DNA from: Ferrimonas sp. YFM
Lineage (GTDB): Bacteria; Pseudomonadota; Gammaproteobacteria; Enterobacterales; Shewanellaceae
Assembly: GCF_030296015.1 (NCBI RefSeq)
Contig: NZ_AP027368.1
Coordinates: forward strand, 930,001-994,000
Length of the DNA: 64,000 nucleotides
Direction of reading: 5' to 3'
Positions 8,931 to 16,494 of this stretch are shown piece by piece. Position 1 is the stretch's first letter. The number at the start of each line of letters is the position of its first letter. A model generated the notes under the pieces. That model ran no database searches, was not told the DNA's origin, and saw nothing but the letters and a program-made list of their open reading frames with translations. Position numbers and translations under genes: made by a program.

Positions 8931-11660
8931 ATGAACGTAAACCGAGTCAGAGAGGGCAGGTGCCCCCCAGGCCTTGAACCGGGAAGCCCCTGGGCAGAGC
9001 AGAGCCAGGGTCTGCTAGACCGGTTCGGCAGCTCCCCATCCGGGCTGAGTGCCGAAGAGGCCGGCCAGAGGCTGAAGCTTTTTGGCCCCAACCGTCTTCC
9101 TAAGCCTCCCACCCTTGGGGTGTTTGAGATCTTCCTACGGCAGTTCAGAAGTCCCCTTATCTACATTCTTATGCTGGCGGCTGTGCTGTCATTGGTGACC
9201 CATGAGGTTACCGATGCCCTGTTCATCGGCGCCATCCTGCTGATTAACGCCATCATCGGGACCATTCAGGAGTTTTCTGCCCAGAGGGCGACCGAAGCCC
9301 TGCAGCGGGTCGTGGGTACCCGGGCCAGAGTGCTTAGAGATGGTGAACCCTATGACCTGGACGCCGATCAATTGGTGCCGGGGGATATGGTGCTGCTGGA
9401 GTCCGGAGACAAGATTCCTGCAGACTTGAGGTTGGTGAGCTGTCACGACACAGCCATCGATGAATCCCTGCTGACCGGTGAGTCCCTGCCGGTGACCAAG
9501 TGTCACGACACTGCACTTCCCGTCGATACCCCGTTGGGCGACCGCAGCAATATGGCGTTTGCCGGCACCCTGATGGGAAGAGGGCGGGCCACAGGAGTGG
9601 TGGTGGCAACCGGCATGGCGACCCAACTGGGCGGCATTGCCGCTCAGGTGATGAGGGATCCCGAGGCCAAGGTGCCGCTGCTGGTACGCATGGATACCTT
9701 CGTTCGACGGGTGGCCTTAATGGTGGGGGGGGCGGTGACCCTGATGGCGCTGGTAGCCCTTTACCGCGGTGCCGGCTTAATGGAGATTATGCTCCTGGCT
9801 GTGGCCTTGGCGGTATCGGTGATACCCGAAGGCTTGCCTGTGGCGCTGACCGTGGCCCTGGCCATCGGCCAGGGGAGGATGGCGAAGCGTCAGGTGATCG
9901 TTCGCCGACTGATCTCTGTGGAAGCCCTGGGTTCCTGTACCTGCATCGCCTCCGACAAGACCGGCACTTTGACGGTCAATCGTCTGACGGTCAAAAGGGT
10001 GGTGCTGCCCGGAGACAAGATACTGACGGTCAGCGGTGAGGGGCTGGAGCCAGCGGGCAGGGTCGAAGGTGAAGACCCCATAACCGATAACCAACAGCAG
10101 AGGTTGCAGCGTCTGGCATGGGCGGCGCTCCTGTGTAATCCCGCGCATCTGCTCCATCACAATGGCAGTTGGCAGGGGCAGGGGGATGCCGTGGATGTGG
10201 CGCTGTTGGTGATGGGTAAGAAGCTGGGGCAGGTGAAAGAAGCGCTGCTTGGGCAATGCCCTGAGGTGGCCAGCCTGCCATTTGAGTCTGAACGGATGTT
10301 CTGTGCCAGTGCCAACCGCTGCGGTGACCGGGTTCAGGTGTCAGTGAAGGGGGCGCCAGAGCGGATATTGCCTATGTGCACCACTATGGCGACCTCGGCA
10401 GGGGATGTGCCCCTGGAAGAGGAAGAGCTTCGGAGGGTGGCGGAATCGCTGGCCTCGGAGAGTTTTCGCATGCTGGCGGTGGCGGAGGGAACCGCGCCGT
10501 CGCAGCTGCACAGCGATGGTGAACTGGAGCATGCCAGCCTGAAACAGCTGACCTTGCTGGGCCTGGTTGGGATGGTGGATCCTCTCAGGCCGGAGTCTGC
10601 TCAGGCGGTGGCCGACTGCAAGAGGGCAGGGATCCGGGTGGTGATGGTCACAGGGGATCACCCCATTACCGCCCTGGCGGTGGCGAGAAACCTGGAGCTG
10701 GCCGAACGGGCCGATGAGATCGTGACCGGCGAGTCACTCAGGCAAGCAGGCGGGGCGCAGGCCGTGGACGCCATTGTCGACCAGGGACGGGTATTTGCCC
10801 GGGTGGAACCGGTACAGAAGCTGGACATTGTCCACTCCCTCCAGCGCCTGGGTCACTTCGTAGCAGTCAGTGGCGACGGGGCCAACGATTCTCCGGCACT
10901 CAAGGCGGCACAGGTGGGTGTGGCCATGGGGAGCACTGGCACCGAGGTGGCCAAGGAAACCAGCGACCTGATCATTACGGATGACAACTTCAGCTCCATA
11001 TTGGCCGGCGTTGAAGAGGGCCGGGTCGCCTACGCCAACGTGCGAAAAGTGGTGTTCCTGCTGATCTCCACCGCTGCCGCTGAGCTGGTGCTCTTTACCC
11101 TGGCGCTGTTCACTGGCCTGCCTCTTCCCCTGACGGCGGTGCAACTTCTGTGGCTGAACCTGGTGACCAATGGCATTCAGGACATCGCCCTGGCGTTTGA
11201 ACCTGCAGAGGGCAGCGAACTGAAGCGGCCGCCCCGAGATCCGAAAGAGGCGATTTTCAACCGGTTGATGCTGGAGCGGGTAATATTATCGGCTCTCACC
11301 ATAGGGCCCTTGGCTTTCCTGCTGTTCCAGTGGCAGTTGGCCCAAGGGGCCAGTCTGGATGAGGCGCGCAACCTGACCCTGCTGATGATGGTGCTATTCG
11401 AGAATGTTCAGGTGTTCAACAGCCGCTCTGAAACCTTATCTCTGTTCCGTCACCCCATACTGGGTAACCCTCTGCTGGTGTTTGGCACCCTGGCCGCGCA
11501 ATTGGTGCACCTATGGGCCATGCACACTCCCTGGCTAGCCGGGATTCTGCAGGCGGCACCGGTTACCCTGGAGCAGTGGACATCCCTGCTGCTGGCGGCG
11601 CTGCTGTTGATGGTGGTGATGGAGCTGCATAAGGGGTGGTTACTCTGGCGGCAGAGATAG
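8931..11660 (+). CDS. Cation-transporting P-type ATPase (P2-like)
   Basis: A ~909-residue inner-membrane pump using ATP to move a cation. Domains in order: N-terminal cation-ATPase domain, actuator with TGES (about residue 185), M4 motif IPEGLP, phosphorylation motif SDKTGTLT (about residue 342), nucleotide domain, hinge GDGANDSPALKAA (about residue 650), and C-terminal membrane helices. PEGLP and overall order are P2-type (Ca2+/Na+/K+-like), but M6 reads NLVTNGIQDIALAFEP rather than the Ca2+-pump NLVTD pattern, so the ion is not assignable. ATG at 8931 is preferred (GGGAGG about ten bases upstream); an in-frame ATG at 8913 sits directly on an AAGGGG and is poorly spaced. Its downstream terminator was split off by an insertion sequence. 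Confidence 0.88.
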   Translation: MNVNRVREGRCPPGLEPGSPWAEQSQGLLDRFGSSPSGLSAEEAGQRLKLFGPNRLPKPPTLGVFEIFLRQFRSPLIYILMLAAVLSLVTHEVTDALFIGAILLINAIIGTIQEFSAQRATEALQRVVGTRARVLRDGEPYDLDADQLVPGDMVLLESGDKIPADLRLVSCHDTAIDESLLTGESLPVTKCHDTALPVDTPLGDRSNMAFAGTLMGRGRATGVVVATGMATQLGGIAAQVMRDPEAKVPLLVRMDTFVRRVALMVGGAVTLMALVALYRGAGLMEIMLLAVALAVSVIPEGLPVALTVALAIGQGRMAKRQVIVRRLISVEALGSCTCIASDKTGTLTVNRLTVKRVVLPGDKILTVSGEGLEPAGRVEGEDPITDNQQQRLQRLAWAALLCNPAHLLHHNGSWQGQGDAVDVALLVMGKKLGQVKEALLGQCPEVASLPFESERMFCASANRCGDRVQVSVKGAPERILPMCTTMATSAGDVPLEEEELRRVAESLASESFRMLAVAEGTAPSQLHSDGELEHASLKQLTLLGLVGMVDPLRPESAQAVADCKRAGIRVVMVTGDHPITALAVARNLELAERADEIVTGESLRQAGGAQAVDAIVDQGRVFARVEPVQKLDIVHSLQRLGHFVAVSGDGANDSPALKAAQVGVAMGSTGTEVAKETSDLIITDDNFSSILAGVEEGRVAYANVRKVVFLLISTAAAELVLFTLALFTGLPLPLTAVQLLWLNLVTNGIQDIALAFEPAEGSELKRPPRDPKEAIFNRLMLERVILSALTIGPLAFLLFQWQLAQGASLDEARNLTLLMMVLFENVQVFNSRSETLSLFRHPILGNPLLVFGTLAAQLVHLWAMHTPWLAGILQAAPVTLEQWTSLLLAALLLMVVMELHKGWLLWRQR

Positions 11661-11682
11661 GACGACGCACTATCGACCAGGC

Positions 11683-11690
11683 ACAAAAAA
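11683..11690. repeat. Left copy of the 8-bp target duplication of the ISL3-family element
   Basis: ACAAAAAA directly precedes the left inverted repeat and recurs at 12983-12990 immediately after the right one. Eight bases is the usual duplication for this family. Confidence 0.93.
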
Positions 11691-12982
11691 GGTTCTTCGC
11701 ACATTAGCGGGAACTAGATACGAAAACGGCTGGAAAGGTTATTGTTTAGTCGCCAAACACAAACAATCACCACCAGCCGTTCTCGATGCAAAAGCTTACC
11801 TTGCCTATCTCACCGTGGGAAGGGTTTTCCCCCACTCATACTGAGCTCCACCACGATACTCTTACCATCCATTTAACCCCCTCGGGCCCCGGTCAATGTC
11901 GCTGTGGCCAAGCTGTCAGTCGGGTTCACGATGTCACTATCCGCACTATTCAGGAGCGTGATGTTTTTGGCTACCAGACTTTGCTGTCTGTACCACTGCG
12001 CCGACTACGCTGCCCTGACTGTGGTGTGGTCACTGAGTGCCTTTCCTGGCTGGAGCCCCATGCTCGCCAGACCAACCGACTTATCCTGTACGTCGAACAA
12101 CTGCTAAAGCGGATGCCCATTAAGCACGTTAATGAGATGACCGGTTTGCACTGGCACACCCTCAAGCGGCTGGACATACAGCGTCTGACTCGGGAGGTCA
12201 CCGAGCCGGACTGGAGCAAGGTACGACGTCTGGTCATGGACGAGTTTGCCCTGTTCAAGGGCCACCGCTACGCCACTGTCATCGCCGATGCCGACACTCA
12301 CCAGGTGCTGTGGGTTGGCGAGGGCCGTAGTCGAGAGGCGATACGACCGTTCTTCCTGACGTTGGGAGAGCACTGCCAGCATATCGAAGCGGTAGCCATG
12401 GACATGAATACCGCCTTCGACCTAGAAGTGGCGATGCATTGCCCCAATGCCGCAGTGGTCTACGACCTTTTCCATGTGGTGGCCAAATATGGCCGGGAAG
12501 TGGTGGATCGGGTGCGAGTGGACCGAGCCAACGAGCTGAGGCAGGACAAACCGGCCAGAAGAAGAGTAAAGCGAGGTCGGTGGGTGCTGCTGAAGAACCG
12601 GAAGAACATGACCGACAAGCAGCACGCCTACTTGGAGGAACTGTTAGCTGAGAACCGGTCGCTGATGGTGGTGTACCTGATGCGGGAACAACTGAAGGAG
12701 CTGTGGTATGCCGACAGTCCCGATGCTGCTCTGAGCCAGTGGCGTTTATGGTGGCAACAGGTCACCGAGAGCGGCATCGAACCGCTTATCCGCTTCGCTA
12801 AGAAGCTCAAACCCTACCTCAATGGCATCATCGCCTCGGCTACCTTCCGGCTGCACACCTGCAAGCTTGAGGGAATGAACAACAAGATAAAGGTTATCAA
12901 GCGCATGGCCTACGGATACCGGGACAGCGACTACTTCTTCCTGAAGATACGAGCCGCTTTTCCCGGTAATGCGCGATGAACC
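11691..12982 (+). mobile_element. Complete ISL3-family insertion sequence (1292 bp)
   Basis: The ends are inverted repeats of about 23 bases with roughly three mismatches: the left begins GGTTCTTCGCACATTAG and the reverse complement of the right begins GGTTCATCGCGCATTAC. An 8-bp ACAAAAAA duplication flanks it. It contains one intact transposase gene filling nearly the whole element. It is inserted in the A/T tract of the terminator that originally separated the convergent P-type ATPase and ssrA. Intact gene, ends and duplication suggest a recent, possibly active copy. Confidence 0.95.
11786..12979 (+). CDS. ISL3-family transposase
   Basis: A 397-residue DDE transposase. The N-terminal zinc-binding region has paired cysteines (QCRCG at 37-41 and RCPDCG at 75-80), followed by a helix-turn-helix-like segment (about residues 105-130). 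Catalytic residues are read as D152 (LVMDEFALFKGHRYATVIAD), D206 (VAMDMNTAF) and E362 (CKLEGMNNKIK); these fit the ISL3 pattern in which a MDEF block opens the catalytic core. Full length, no frameshift. The stop lies three bases before the right end of the element. Confidence 0.95.
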   Translation: MQKLTLPISPWEGFSPTHTELHHDTLTIHLTPSGPGQCRCGQAVSRVHDVTIRTIQERDVFGYQTLLSVPLRRLRCPDCGVVTECLSWLEPHARQTNRLILYVEQLLKRMPIKHVNEMTGLHWHTLKRLDIQRLTREVTEPDWSKVRRLVMDEFALFKGHRYATVIADADTHQVLWVGEGRSREAIRPFFLTLGEHCQHIEAVAMDMNTAFDLEVAMHCPNAAVVYDLFHVVAKYGREVVDRVRVDRANELRQDKPARRRVKRGRWVLLKNRKNMTDKQHAYLEELLAENRSLMVVYLMREQLKELWYADSPDAALSQWRLWWQQVTESGIEPLIRFAKKLKPYLNGIIASATFRLHTCKLEGMNNKIKVIKRMAYGYRDSDYFFLKIRAAFPGNAR

Positions 12983-12990
12983 ACAAAAAA
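12983..12990. repeat. Right copy of the 8-bp target duplication of the ISL3-family element
   Basis: ACAAAAAA, identical to 11683-11690, immediately outside the right inverted repeat. Confidence 0.93.
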
Positions 12991-13012
12991 GCCCACCTTG
13001 CGGTGGGCTTTT
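12985..13012. terminator. Ancestral bidirectional terminator between ATPase gene and ssrA
   Basis: GCCCACC TTGC GGTGGGC with A-rich sequence on the left and TTTT on the right, able to work in both directions. Read on the minus strand it directly follows the duplicated ssrA 3' end at 13005-13044, so it is probably the original ssrA terminator, now displaced 8 kb from the functional ssrA. Confidence 0.8.
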
Positions 13013-13044
13013 AATGATGTTTGGTGGAGTCGGGGGGAGTTGAA
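13005..13044. repeat. Distal att repeat (remnant ssrA 3' end)
   Basis: A 40-bp sequence identical to 21103-21142. It includes the tmRNA T-arm/acceptor end on the minus strand (starts TGGTGGAGTCGGGGGGAGTT at 13022) but diverges immediately after GTTGAA, so it is a tail fragment and not a gene. Confidence 0.93.
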
Positions 13045-13096
13045 AACCGTCGTTCACCATCGCTGCGCCGCGGTGTCACGTACTGTGTCTATCAAG

Positions 13097-13116
13097 TGAA
13101 CTACCAATCGAACTAC
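13097..13116 (+). repeat. Paired GAACTAC repeats near distal att, possible integrase arm sites
   Basis: GAACTAC occurs at 13098-13104 and 13110-13116, and its reverse complement GTAGTTC at 20917-20923 just upstream of the integrase gene. Spacing of 12 bases and placement inside both ends of the element resemble arm-type binding sites of tyrosine integrases. This is suggestive only. Confidence 0.3.
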
Positions 13117-13138
13117 TAAAATAAAACATCGCTAGAAA

Positions 13139-13164
13139 CAAAAAGGCACCCGATGTGGGTGCCT
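13139..13164 (-). terminator. Intrinsic terminator after the 59-residue gene
   Basis: On the minus strand AGGCACCC pairs with GGGTGCCT across a short loop, followed by TTTTTG. It lies about 25 bases beyond the stop of the small gene at 13187 and is the only clear terminator at that end of the island. Confidence 0.75.
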
Positions 13165-13186
13165 GTTCCGCATAGAGTGCTCGATA

Positions 13187-13366
13187 TCAGCAGCAAGCTA
13201 CCTTTGGGTGTTGCTTGCGAGAGCCTAGAGCAACTTTTTGGTTTAGCTCAAGGGAAGGAGAGGTCCATGCGGCTTTTGTTTGGATAAGGAATTGAACAGC
13301 CTTGGTGCTACGCTCGCTAACGGCTGTAACGCTCATCTTGTCCGTGGTTACACGTTTCCGACTCAT
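13187..13366 (-). CDS. Small island protein of unknown function (59 aa)
   Basis: An ATG at 13366 preceded by AGGAG with a six-base spacer, followed by 59 codons and a terminator, which together argue for a real small gene. The product begins MSRKRVTTDKMSVTAVSE and is basic and hydrophilic, with two C-terminal cysteines (VACC). I recognise no family. It is the last gene of the island before the distal att repeat, a usual position for cargo. Confidence 0.5.
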   Translation of the reverse strand: MSRKRVTTDKMSVTAVSERSTKAVQFLIQTKAAWTSPSLELNQKVALGSRKQHPKVACC

Positions 13367-13563
13367 AGGTGTCTCCTGTCTAACTGCGAACATTTCCATT
13401 TGCTCAACAAAACCACCATGTCACAAAAGGTTACGGATGTAAATCTTGCTGTTGCCAGTGCAAATGTTACTAATGGTAAATCAAGTAGTAACTCACTCTA
13501 GGCAACCATTCATGGCTGAGCGACGAAGTATACACTTGCTTATATTGTAGTCAAGGTTCTGGA

Positions 13564-14154
13564 TTAAGTTTGTGATTCTAGCCGCATAACGGTATTGACT
13601 CTGTCTTCCAAGGCCTGCACTGATACAGACATGCTGAGAATGATTGCACCATCTTCGTTGGGAAGCCAAGAGAATCCGAATTTCTCGTAGTGTGCTACGA
13701 GCTTTGGCTCATTTGGATCTACATCATGGAGACGTATAACTTGGGCTCCAGCTGCTTGAGTGATGAGGTAGGCTCCCATAAACGTAACGTTACACACACG
13801 TTTATAGAAGGGACTGGTGCTGTCACAGAAGGATTCCAACATTCGGAGCTCTATGGTTTCATCTTCTGGGATGAAACGACCTAAGCAGGCGGCTTGCAGC
13901 GAACCGTCTATCAGCAGTTTGAATGTTAGATCGAATGCACCATCTTGATTGTATGTTGTGCAGAGCTCATGATCCCAGTTCAAGTCACTGTAGTCACTTG
14001 CCAGAGTGGAGTATATGTCTTCATCAATGCCCCCAATCTCCAACTGGTGATCGGGAAATATCTCATCGCAAACATACTGGAAGTCTGCGTAGAATCGGGC
14101 TTTAATTTGCTGAAAATCCAACTCGCTGCCTCTCCACATAAAGGAAGCGTACAT
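13564..14154 (-). CDS. Hypothetical protein with GNAT-like C-terminus
   Basis: A 196-residue soluble acidic protein. Residues about 152-161 (LVAHYEKFGF) followed by a beta-type stretch resemble the last motif of GNAT acetyltransferases (YEKLGF), and TFMGAYLITQAAGAQVIRLH could be the preceding helix and strand. The acetyl-CoA pyrophosphate loop is not evident, so this may be a degenerate or atypical member. It lies 220 bases downstream of the KAP NTPase gene, same strand, in the cargo half of the island. The start has only a weak ribosome site. Function is not established. Confidence 0.6.
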   Translation of the reverse strand: MYASFMWRGSELDFQQIKARFYADFQYVCDEIFPDHQLEIGGIDEDIYSTLASDYSDLNWDHELCTTYNQDGAFDLTFKLLIDGSLQAACLGRFIPEDETIELRMLESFCDSTSPFYKRVCNVTFMGAYLITQAAGAQVIRLHDVDPNEPKLVAHYEKFGFSWLPNEDGAIILSMSVSVQALEDRVNTVMRLESQT

Positions 14155-14374
14155 TTTAATGTCACTTTCAAGGGTTTAGCAATTGTGATGAAGGATTTTT
14201 TGTTGTACCCAAGTTGGTTGTGCGTTCTGGCTTTGATAATGATTCGTAATCACCTTAAGGTGTGAACCTTTGAAAGCAGTGTGTCTAGTTTTGGGGGAGG
14301 TGTTAAGTTTGTGTTGAGCATAGAGTGCTCCACCAGAGTCTCGATGGAGCCATTTGAGTTGCTTACCCTGAGCT

Positions 14375-15955
14375 TCATACACCTTCTAGGGCGTTCCCCA
14401 CATCTACCAGTTTGAAGTAGTCTCTGATCACCACTCTCTTTATAGAAGCTTCATCTAAATTGCTCATTTCTACAATGAATGGGCTTAAGAAAGGATTAGC
14501 TTGGGACTCGTTGTTGTCACCTATCTGTTCATTCCGCTCAATAGTCGCTTCTGCAACAAGATGGTCGATGCTAGTTGTGCTCATAAGCCCATTAGGCCCG
14601 TATCTTTCGATGTGGTTGTCTAATCGCTGAGCCTTTGGCCCATGACTGATGTAAGGCAAAAAGCCTTCGATTTTCGAGAAGACACTACTATCTTGATCAG
14701 TGGACAGGGAGAGGCGTCCGATTTTCAGGGATTCGTATAGGTCTGCGTGACTAACGCTTAAGCAAAGTAAAAATATTAGTGTTGGCCCATGAATTAGCCC
14801 TGGATTCTGTTCCATGATGAACTCCAGCCGCAGAGCTACCTGGTGTATATCTCTAAGCTCTAAGCCGGTATAGCCCCCGATAACTGAAGCAAAGCTGACT
14901 AATTTCTCATCTCGTGGCCATATCCGACCTCTGCCAAAGTGAGGGTTTTTAGACCAGTCAACTCGGGAGTTTAAAAACGCTGTTGTGCTAGGTTTGGGCA
15001 GCATGAATCTACTGTTGAAGAATCTACCGAGATACCTTCCTCCATCAAAGCTTTCTCCGTAGACACCGCTTATTGCGTGTCGGAGCTGAGAAGAGTCTGT
15101 GGCGACGACAAATGCTGCCTCAGGGATATAGAACATGTGCTTGATTAGCTCAAGCAGCTCGATAGCATACGAAGGGCGGCAACGATCGAGTTCGTCTATG
15201 AAGATAAATACCTTCTGGGAGCCGCAGTATGGGGACTTTTCCTCCTCCATGATCATCTGCATCAGTTGTGAAAGTGATGTTCGAAACGACTGGATATGGG
15301 CTTTATCTTTTTCAAATCGATCAATGAGGCCTTTGGTTGCAAGCATAGCCATGTGCTCAATTAGTTTTGTATCTGATTCTTCGCGGTTGTTATCCAGATC
15401 TCTTTTTGGAGGAGCTTCAGATAGCTTTTGCGATAGAGCCTCCTCGTCTTCATTTGAGTGGATAGCCGCTTCCCAGTCGAATCCAATAGCTTTCCTTACC
15501 GCTGCTCGGACCATTTCTGGAGCGGCCTTTTTCATGAAAGAGCCTGTCGCTTCGAGCCAGCTTCTGGACTTCTGGTCGAATCCCTCTATGTGGGGCTTTA
15601 GCTGAGTACTGATCTGTGCAACGCAGGCCAGTAGTGGGTCGTCTGCAAAATCAGTCTCCCAAGCATCAATGTATATTGCCAAAATGGGCTGGCTTCCCTG
15701 TATCCAGTCCGGAACTGAAAGCGAATTCTGCCAGCACTTTAAGAAGAATGTTTTTCCTGCTCCCCACGGTGCATTTATGTTGAGCGCGTACCCATTGGGT
15801 TGAGACAATAAGTGCTTAGTCAGACTTAGTGCATACGCTTCTCTCCCCCCCAAAAGATCATCGTTCCAAGTTGGATTTGCGGAGTTTGCGTCGAGAATGG
15901 TCATCATACTGATTGGTCTCGGATTGGGATTTTTCGATGTTAGGTATGAAACCAT
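14375..15955 (-). CDS. KAP-family P-loop NTPase
   Basis: A 526-residue NTPase. Walker A is NAPWGAGKTFF (about 61-71) and Walker B is KVFIFIDELDRCRPSYAIEL (about 248-267), the signature of KAP P-loop proteins, followed by the typical VVATDSSQLRHAI sensor region. No membrane segments are evident, unlike many KAP proteins, so it is probably cytoplasmic. Known members include PifA of plasmid F, which excludes phage T7, and KAP-type ATPases occur in several defence loci; a defence role here is inference. No ribosome site is obvious at the first ATG or at the Met-Met 16-17 codons later, so the start is uncertain. It sits among AT-rich island cargo. Confidence 0.85.
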   Translation of the reverse strand: MVSYLTSKNPNPRPISMMTILDANSANPTWNDDLLGGREAYALSLTKHLLSQPNGYALNINAPWGAGKTFFLKCWQNSLSVPDWIQGSQPILAIYIDAWETDFADDPLLACVAQISTQLKPHIEGFDQKSRSWLEATGSFMKKAAPEMVRAAVRKAIGFDWEAAIHSNEDEEALSQKLSEAPPKRDLDNNREESDTKLIEHMAMLATKGLIDRFEKDKAHIQSFRTSLSQLMQMIMEEEKSPYCGSQKVFIFIDELDRCRPSYAIELLELIKHMFYIPEAAFVVATDSSQLRHAISGVYGESFDGGRYLGRFFNSRFMLPKPSTTAFLNSRVDWSKNPHFGRGRIWPRDEKLVSFASVIGGYTGLELRDIHQVALRLEFIMEQNPGLIHGPTLIFLLCLSVSHADLYESLKIGRLSLSTDQDSSVFSKIEGFLPYISHGPKAQRLDNHIERYGPNGLMSTTSIDHLVAEATIERNEQIGDNNESQANPFLSPFIVEMSNLDEASIKRVVIRDYFKLVDVGNALEGV

Positions 15956-16494
15956 ACAAGAGTTAGTGGATTTTGATGTGGATCATCCGGTTTCTCTAAA
16001 ATCCACAGTATTTCAGGTGATTATAGAACTGAAAGAGCTTTGGGGTGCAACTTGAAGGTGCATCTGCTGCACTTCCATGAAATGAAAACTGGGCACAAAA
16101 ATCTGAGTAACAACCTTATTGTGTTTGAAAATTGCTCACATTTTGTTGACGGTTTTTTAATAGGGGGGTACCCCCTCTTCAGTTGCACCCTCCCCCTCCC
16201 CCTCTTTGAAATCGATCAGAGTTCTTAAGAGAACAGCCTAATGGTGAAGCTATTAGTCGTGTAGATGTTCCGGGGAGTACTTCTAGGGTGGCCATTTGGG
16301 AGGGGCGTAACTGATGAGTTGGTGATAATGATGAGATTTTTATAGTTATTCCTATGCAGAGAACAAGTGATGTATACATGAGCGAATGTTGATGGCTTTA
16401 CTGTTTAAGGGGATGAGGGTTGTATGGATGATGAGGAAACTGTTGCGTTGCAACCGCGGTCTAGTGAGGAGGTGCAACGCAACACAGGGTCGCT
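15956..16494. other. Symmetry-rich intergenic region of the island (possible origin or control region)
   Basis: A 540-base gap with no convincing gene. It contains several symmetric elements: GGGTGCAACT at 16043-16052 and its exact inverse at 16181-16190, the palindrome GGGGGTACCCCC at 16164-16175 next to a C-rich tract, GTTCTTAAGAGAAC at 16221-16234, and an 11-base inverted repeat at 16442-16483 that again contains TGCAAC. The repeated GGTGCAAC/GTTGCACC motif beside a helicase gene would suit a replication origin or operator; this is inference. Confidence 0.4.
16442..16483. repeat. 11-bp perfect inverted repeat downstream of helicase gene
   Basis: GTTGCGTTGCA at 16442-16452 and TGCAACGCAAC at 16473-16483 with a 20-base loop. 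It lies 12 bases beyond the helicase stop. There is no T-run on the minus strand, so it is not a normal terminator. Confidence 0.6.

Noticed and set aside
13005-13060. Second tmRNA gene at the distal att site
   Set aside because: Only the last 23 bases of tmRNA are present; sequence diverges immediately after.
13170-14330. 13-bp direct repeat GCATAGAGTGCTC at 13170-13182 and 14318-14330
   Set aside because: Two copies only, 1.1 kb apart around unrelated sequence; not convincing as att or iteron sites.
14176-14382. 68-codon frame overlapping the KAP gene stop
   Set aside because: GTG start with only one base between AAGG and the start, random-looking composition; could be coupled but support is too weak.
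16179-16379. 66-codon frame in the island intergenic region
   Set aside because: No ribosome site, crosses the palindromic tract, no resemblance to any protein.
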